DNA of 64,000 nucleotides from BJ22 sp031405895 (GTDB taxonomy: Bacteria; Planctomycetota; Planctomycetia; Pirellulales; Pirellulaceae): the NCBI GenBank assembly GCA_031405895.1, contig JANOFL010000142.1, positions 1 to 64,000 of the forward strand. The letters run 5' to 3'. Position numbers and translations under genes: made by a program. Position 1 is the first letter of the stretch; each line of letters begins with the position of its first letter. The notes under the pieces were generated by a model. That model did no database searches. It had not been told where the DNA came from and was given only the letters and a program-made list of their open reading frames with translations. Below, piece by piece: positions 60,141 through 64,000 of this stretch.

Positions 60141-62042
60141 ATGTCGCTGTTGCTTTCTGTCCGGTCGATTGAAAAGAAGTACTCCCAGGAGCCGTTGCTG
60201 GTTGACGTTTCGTTTGAGCTGCGGCGGGGGGACCGGATTGGGCTGATCGGACCGAATGGCTGCGGGAAGACGACGCTGCTCAAGATTCTGCGCGGCGAGC
60301 TGGCGGCGGACCGCGGCGAGATCGAGGCGGGCAGGGGCGTGACGCTGGGGTATCTCGAGCAGGCACCCAAATTCGCGGCCGGAGCGACGCTCCGCGAAGT
60401 GGCGTTTGGCGCGCTGGCCCACATTCAGGTCATGGTGGACGAAGCCGGGGATCTGGCTGGCCGGATGGGATCAACCAGCGAACCTGGCGAACTGGCGCGG
60501 CTGGGCGAGCGATACGACCGGCTGCACGCCGAGCTGGAACGGCGGGACGCGTTTCAGCTTGACCACAAGGTGGAACGGGTGCTGCAGGGGATCGGCTTCC
60601 AGTCTGCCCAGTTCGACCAGCTGGCCGCGCAGCTGAGTGGCGGGGAGGCCAACCGGCTGATGCTGGCCGGGCTGCTGCTCGGCGAGCCGGATGTGATGTT
60701 GCTGGACGAGCCGTCGAACCACCTCGATATCGTGGCGACGGAATGGCTCGAGGCGTTCCTGCGGCAGACCCGCAGCGCATTCCTGCTGGTCAGCCACGAC
60801 CGCTATTTTCTCGACGCGGTTACCAACCAGACGCTGGAGCTGGTCAATGGCACGGTGGATGCCTATCCGGGAAACTTTACGCGCTACCGGCTGCTCAAGG
60901 ACGACCGGCTCAAGGTCCAGCAGCGGACCTGGGAAAAACAGCAGGAAGAGATCGCCCGGATCGAAGACTTCATCCGCCGCAACCACTATGGCCAGAAGGC
61001 GACGCAGGCCGAAGACCGCCGCAAGAAGCTGGAGCGGATTGAGCGGGTGGCTCTGCCGCGAACGATCAGCGTGCCGCCGATGGCCTTCGCCGAGCCGGAG
61101 CGATGTGGCGACATCGTGTTGCGGGCCGAGCAGCTGGCGATGGGGTTTGGGCAGCGGCAGCTCTTCAGCCGGCTGAGCTTCCAGATCGAACGGCGCGAAC
61201 GGTGGGGAATTGTCGGGGCCAACGGCAGCGGCAAGTCAACGCTCTTGAAGTGCCTGACGGGCGAGTTGCGGCCGGCCGGCGGAACGGTCGGGACCGGGAC
61301 CGGCGTGACGCTCGGCTACTTCGACCAGCAGCAGGCTGTGCTTGATTCGGACCTGTCGGCGGCGGAGGCGGTCCGGCCAGCGCATCGCGAGATGATCGAT
61401 GTCGAGCGGCGCAGTCTGCTGGCCCGTTTTGGAATCACGGGCGAAACGGCCTTGCGGCCGACGCGGACGCTGAGCGGGGGCCAGCGCAGCCGGGTGGCAC
61501 TGGCGCGACTGGCGGCGCTGGACGCCAATTTCCTGATCCTCGACGAGCCGACCAATCATCTTGACCTCTGGTCGCGCGATGCCCTTGAGCAGGCCTTGCG
61601 GGAGTTTGAGGGAACAGTGTTGTGTGTAAGCCACGACCGGTACTTCCTGAACCAGGTGTGCGACCATCTGCTGGTGTTCGAGGGCGAGCGCGTGCTGGTC
61701 TACCCGGGCAACTGGGACCAGTACCGCTATCAAAGTGAAGAGCAGGAGACTCCCGCCGTGACCGCCCCGGCCCGGGCCGCCGGGAGCGAGCCACGGATCG
61801 CCGAAAACGGTCGCGCCGGCCGCGCGCGGCGAAAATTTCCCTATCGCAAGACCAGCGACATCGAGCGGGAAATCGCCGAGCGTGAAGCGGCGGTCACCGA
61901 ACTCCATCACGAGCTGATCCGGCCCGAAAACCTGCGCGATGGAACGAAAATGGTGCGATTACAGCAGACGCTTGGCGAGCATCGGGCCGCGCTGGAGCAG
62001 CTCTATGAGCACTGGCAGGAGGCCGTGGAGCTCAACGGCTGA
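60141..62042 (+). CDS. ABC-F family ATPase (Uup-like)
   Basis: The protein has 633 residues, from the ATG at 60141 (a TTG three bases earlier is also open). It contains two ABC cassettes without membrane domains. Cassette 1 has Walker A GPNGCGKTT, signature LSGGEANRL and Walker B VMLLDEPSNHLDI. Cassette 2 has GANGSGKST, LSGGQRSRV and FLILDEPTNHLDL. Both end in SHDRYFL. The linker between cassettes (about 255-310, DRLKVQQRTWEKQQEEIARIEDFI) is the P-site tRNA interaction motif region, and the C-terminal 90 residues are a coiled coil as in Uup. Such proteins act on the ribosome or in replication-related roles. The exact subtype is unsure. Confidence 0.92.
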   Translation: MSLLLSVRSIEKKYSQEPLLVDVSFELRRGDRIGLIGPNGCGKTTLLKILRGELAADRGEIEAGRGVTLGYLEQAPKFAAGATLREVAFGALAHIQVMVDEAGDLAGRMGSTSEPGELARLGERYDRLHAELERRDAFQLDHKVERVLQGIGFQSAQFDQLAAQLSGGEANRLMLAGLLLGEPDVMLLDEPSNHLDIVATEWLEAFLRQTRSAFLLVSHDRYFLDAVTNQTLELVNGTVDAYPGNFTRYRLLKDDRLKVQQRTWEKQQEEIARIEDFIRRNHYGQKATQAEDRRKKLERIERVALPRTISVPPMAFAEPERCGDIVLRAEQLAMGFGQRQLFSRLSFQIERRERWGIVGANGSGKSTLLKCLTGELRPAGGTVGTGTGVTLGYFDQQQAVLDSDLSAAEAVRPAHREMIDVERRSLLARFGITGETALRPTRTLSGGQRSRVALARLAALDANFLILDEPTNHLDLWSRDALEQALREFEGTVLCVSHDRYFLNQVCDHLLVFEGERVLVYPGNWDQYRYQSEEQETPAVTAPARAAGSEPRIAENGRAGRARRKFPYRKTSDIEREIAEREAAVTELHHELIRPENLRDGTKMVRLQQTLGEHRAALEQLYEHWQEAVELNG

Positions 62043-62074
62043 AGCGGCTGCGAAGCAGAGTGCGAAAAAGATGC

Positions 62075-62097
62075 GGCGGAGGCCAACGGCCTCCGCC
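62075..62097. terminator. Perfect hairpin between convergent genes
   Basis: GGCGGAGGCC and GGCCTCCGCC flank an AAC loop, 33 bases after the ABC-F stop and 54 bases after the stop of the convergent gene. There is no T-tract on the plus side, so it is a likely but not certain transcription end for both strands. Confidence 0.5.
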
Positions 62098-62150
62098 TTC
62101 GCTGCCCATCGCGTCCGCGCGACTTGGACTTTTCCCGGAAATTCCCCGGC

Positions 62151-63071
62151 TTACTTCTTTTCGCTGAAGCGGGTCATGACTTTCTGGACCAGGCTTTGGG
62201 CAATCGTTTGACCCTGAGCCTGGATTTCCATGATCATGTCCTGGTTCATCGTCGTCGATTCAATTCGCCCGGCGTTGTTGTCGAAATGGATGAACCCGCT
62301 GTTTTCCTGTTCCACGACCTCAACCGAAACGTCGCCGGCCACCGGATCGAGCTCGAATTCCATTTTGATTTCCATCCCGATCCGGTGCAGCTCGCGGCCT
62401 TCGACCTGCTCGGTTCCTTCGTACTTGTAGGTCGTCCCCAACAAGAGTTTGCCCATCCCGGGCAGGGCCATTTCCGAGTCGCGCGTCCACGTGTCGCCAA
62501 CCGCCAGCTTTTCCGGGAAAGCCGGTGACGCGTCGCGGGTCAGCCGTTCGAGCGTTTCCTTGCCGAGATTGACACTTCCCGCTCCCGCCTGATCCAGACC
62601 ATCGAGGCTGCCCTCGGGAATCTGGACCTCGGTGATTTCCCCGGTCGGCTTCATGACCGTGGCGGTCTCAACACCAATCATCGGGCGATAGACTTTCTCC
62701 AGCTGCGCGCCGGCCGGCCCTTTCGTCTGCTCCGGGTCGCTGGAGTCGAAATGGCTCGTGCCTTGCATCGGCACTTCGATATCGGACATGGCGCGGTCGA
62801 TCATGGTCAGGACCCGTGCCGAGCCGTCCTCATTGACCGAATCGACTTTCCAGGTCATCCAGTTGCTGGACTTGTTGACCGTTTCCATCTTCTGCCCGGC
62901 CACATTCATGATCATGTTCATGTCCTGGACCATTTCGACCTGGATCACCCGGCCTGCTTCAAACTTCCAGCGCAACTCGACGCCGCCATCCTGGCCCGAT
63001 AACACGCTGGACGACAGCAACACTCCGACAAGCACGACCAGCGACGAACAACGGACAGCGAGAGAGGGCAT
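62151..63071 (-). CDS. DUF6263-like secreted protein
   Basis: The protein has 306 residues. The ATG at 63071 follows a strong GAGGTGAT. The signal peptide is SSLVVLVGVLLSSSVLSGQ. The mature part (VELRWKFEAGRVIQVEMVQDMNMIMNVAGQKMETVNKSSNWMTWKVDSV) and the later PEGSLDGLDQAG...FPEKLAVGDTWTRDSEMALPGMGKL pattern agree with a family of beta-rich secreted planctomycete proteins often labelled DUF6263. The function is unknown. It is convergent with the ABC-F gene and probably a single-gene unit. Confidence 0.7.
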   Translation of the reverse strand: MPSLAVRCSSLVVLVGVLLSSSVLSGQDGGVELRWKFEAGRVIQVEMVQDMNMIMNVAGQKMETVNKSSNWMTWKVDSVNEDGSARVLTMIDRAMSDIEVPMQGTSHFDSSDPEQTKGPAGAQLEKVYRPMIGVETATVMKPTGEITEVQIPEGSLDGLDQAGAGSVNLGKETLERLTRDASPAFPEKLAVGDTWTRDSEMALPGMGKLLLGTTYKYEGTEQVEGRELHRIGMEIKMEFELDPVAGDVSVEVVEQENSGFIHFDNNAGRIESTTMNQDMIMEIQAQGQTIAQSLVQKVMTRFSEKK

Positions 63072-63282
63072 GGATCACCTCGGGGAATGCGGACAAAACC
63101 GTTTGCGGCTGGAGGAATTGTATCCGCCAGCGAAGAGTTTCAGGCCAGCCACGCCAGCCGGGCCAAAAAACCCTGTTCCCGGTGGGTGAACGCCAGCCCA
63201 TCCGCATCCGACGGGCAACTGCACCCGATTAGCAGTGCCGAAGCTGGCGGCCCGCCTGCAACGCGGCCCGTTTCAAAGCAAG

Positions 63283-63310
63283 AAAAACGCCAAGCCGCGC
63301 TGGCCTGGCG
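63283..63310 (-). terminator. Rho-independent terminator of the Gly/His-rich gene
   Basis: Read on the minus strand, CGCCAGGCC and GGCTTGGCG form a nine-pair stem (one G-T pair) around AGCGC, followed by TTTTT. It lies about 50 bases after the stop of the gene at 63361-63747. Confidence 0.8.
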
Positions 63311-63360
63311 TGAACTGTTGGTCGAGCCCGATGCCCCGACAAGGGGCGGGGCGCGGCGGT

Positions 63361-63747
63361 TCAGAAGTTGAGATAGATCGAGCCACCCCCATGGTAGCCG
63401 CCGCAGCCGCCACCGTAGACCGGCCGGCCGTAATAACCCTGGTATCCGCCGTAGACGGGCATCTGGGGAACACCATAAACAGGACGGTAAACGTTGTGTC
63501 CGCAGCCGTATCCGGGTGAGCTGTAACCAAAACCGCCGTAGGGGTTGCCGTAGTTGATCCCGATCGAAAAGTTCGACGAGTGGCCATGCTCACCACCGTG
63601 ATAGCCACCGCCGTGGTGTCCACCGCCGTGGTAACCACTGTTGTGGTAGTGACCGTGTCCCTGATGGTGATGGCCCTGGGCCGAAGCCGAATCGCTGGAC
63701 CAGGCCATGATGGCCACGGCCGCGAGCAAGGCAGCACTTCGCAACAT
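63361..63747 (-). CDS. Small secreted Gly/His/Tyr-rich protein
   Basis: The protein has 128 residues, read from the ATG at 63747, which follows AGGAGA. The signal peptide is LRSAALLAAVAIMAWSSDSASAQ. The mature part has an extreme composition: GHHHQGHGHYHNSGYHGGGHHGGGYHG near the N-terminus, then Tyr/Pro/Gly-rich VYRPVYGVPQMPVYGGYQGYYGRPVYGG and a final GGSIYLNF. The His-rich part could bind metal, and the Gly/Tyr part resembles structural or matrix proteins. Similar short Gly-rich exported proteins are frequent in Planctomycetota. No enzymatic role is visible. The 253 bp to the right edge hold nothing clear. Confidence 0.72.
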   Translation of the reverse strand: MLRSAALLAAVAIMAWSSDSASAQGHHHQGHGHYHNSGYHGGGHHGGGYHGGEHGHSSNFSIGINYGNPYGGFGYSSPGYGCGHNVYRPVYGVPQMPVYGGYQGYYGRPVYGGGCGGYHGGGSIYLNF

Positions 63748-64000
63748 TGTCAGTTCTCCTGAATGTAGGGGAGTGGGGGAGAGAAGACCCCTGTCGAAAC
63801 GGGCTGAGGCCAGTCGATGGTCTTCGCCGGGGCTTTCAAGCGATGCAAGCATTGTGCCAAAGCGGCGCGATGTTGCCCGGCCGCATCAACCGGGCTATTC
63901 TCGCGAAACACGGTTCAGAGTCGGCCCGGACATGGTTCAGACTGACCACGGATTGAGATCGGTTTGATAACGATCGGCCAATCCGGTTGACTCGGACTGA

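Noticed and set aside
1..64000. tRNA or rRNA genes
   Set aside because: No segment with a convincing T-loop (GTTCGANTC with paired arms) or rRNA core sequence was noticed by eye. A tRNA scan would be needed to be sure.

Overview
The window reads as chromosome of a GC-rich Planctomycetota bacterium. Several signs point that way: large Ser/Thr kinases with a membrane helix and TPR tails, one of them overlapping an ECF sigma factor gene; PQQ-type outer-surface propellers; three PEP-CTERM proteins; giant surface proteins with an N-terminal LExRxLL/LEGRLAP motif; an FG-GAP protein; and many families of palindromic intergenic repeats. No rRNA, tRNA or CRISPR array was seen.

Layout. 1-4139: start of a repetitive surface protein (runs off the left edge) and a kinase. 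4684-6744: FG-GAP/CARDB secreted protein with a clear terminator. 6869-12764: minus-strand metabolic/regulatory block (acyl-CoA synthetase-like enzyme, small membrane protein, Mrp ATPase, unknown protein, ATPase-dead NtrC-like regulator). 12941-13960: ruvB. 14240-18913: a secreted Lon-domain protease and a large peptidyl-arginine/agmatine deiminase-like protein. 19133-24573: two small housekeeping-type genes and a pair of PQQ-repeat proteins, followed by a 56-bp tandem array.

25300-34000 is the accessory part. A truncated Ohr/OsmC gene is followed by slipin and VOC genes, a Shedu (DUF4263) candidate anti-phage nuclease, a carboxypeptidase-regulatory-repeat protein, a hairpin with attC-like features, and a RelA/SpoT-domain protein whose C-terminus carries a HEPN-like RxxxxH motif. 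Next comes a subtilase paired with a stand-alone propeptide-like protein. Both of these carry histone-H1-like basic tails and lack signal peptides.

34785-53472 holds surface or PEP-CTERM proteins mixed with decay: an IS with 17-bp inverted repeats whose transposase has an in-frame amber codon, a frameshifted second transposase, and a kinase pseudogene that has lost its catalytic loop. 54053-58280 is an intact sigma factor/kinase pair. The right end has a calcium-binding-like surface protein, an ABC-F ATPase and two small secreted proteins.

Most notable observations: (i) a 52-bp hairpin element present twice, each time inside a coding sequence and in opposite orientation to the reading frame, with compensatory base changes; (ii) the subtilase/propeptide pair with histone-like tails; (iii) the Shedu plus RelA/SpoT-HEPN island; (iv) an NtrC-family regulator with both Walker motifs destroyed; (v) a secreted, AAA-less Lon protease domain with the canonical Ser-Lys spacing.
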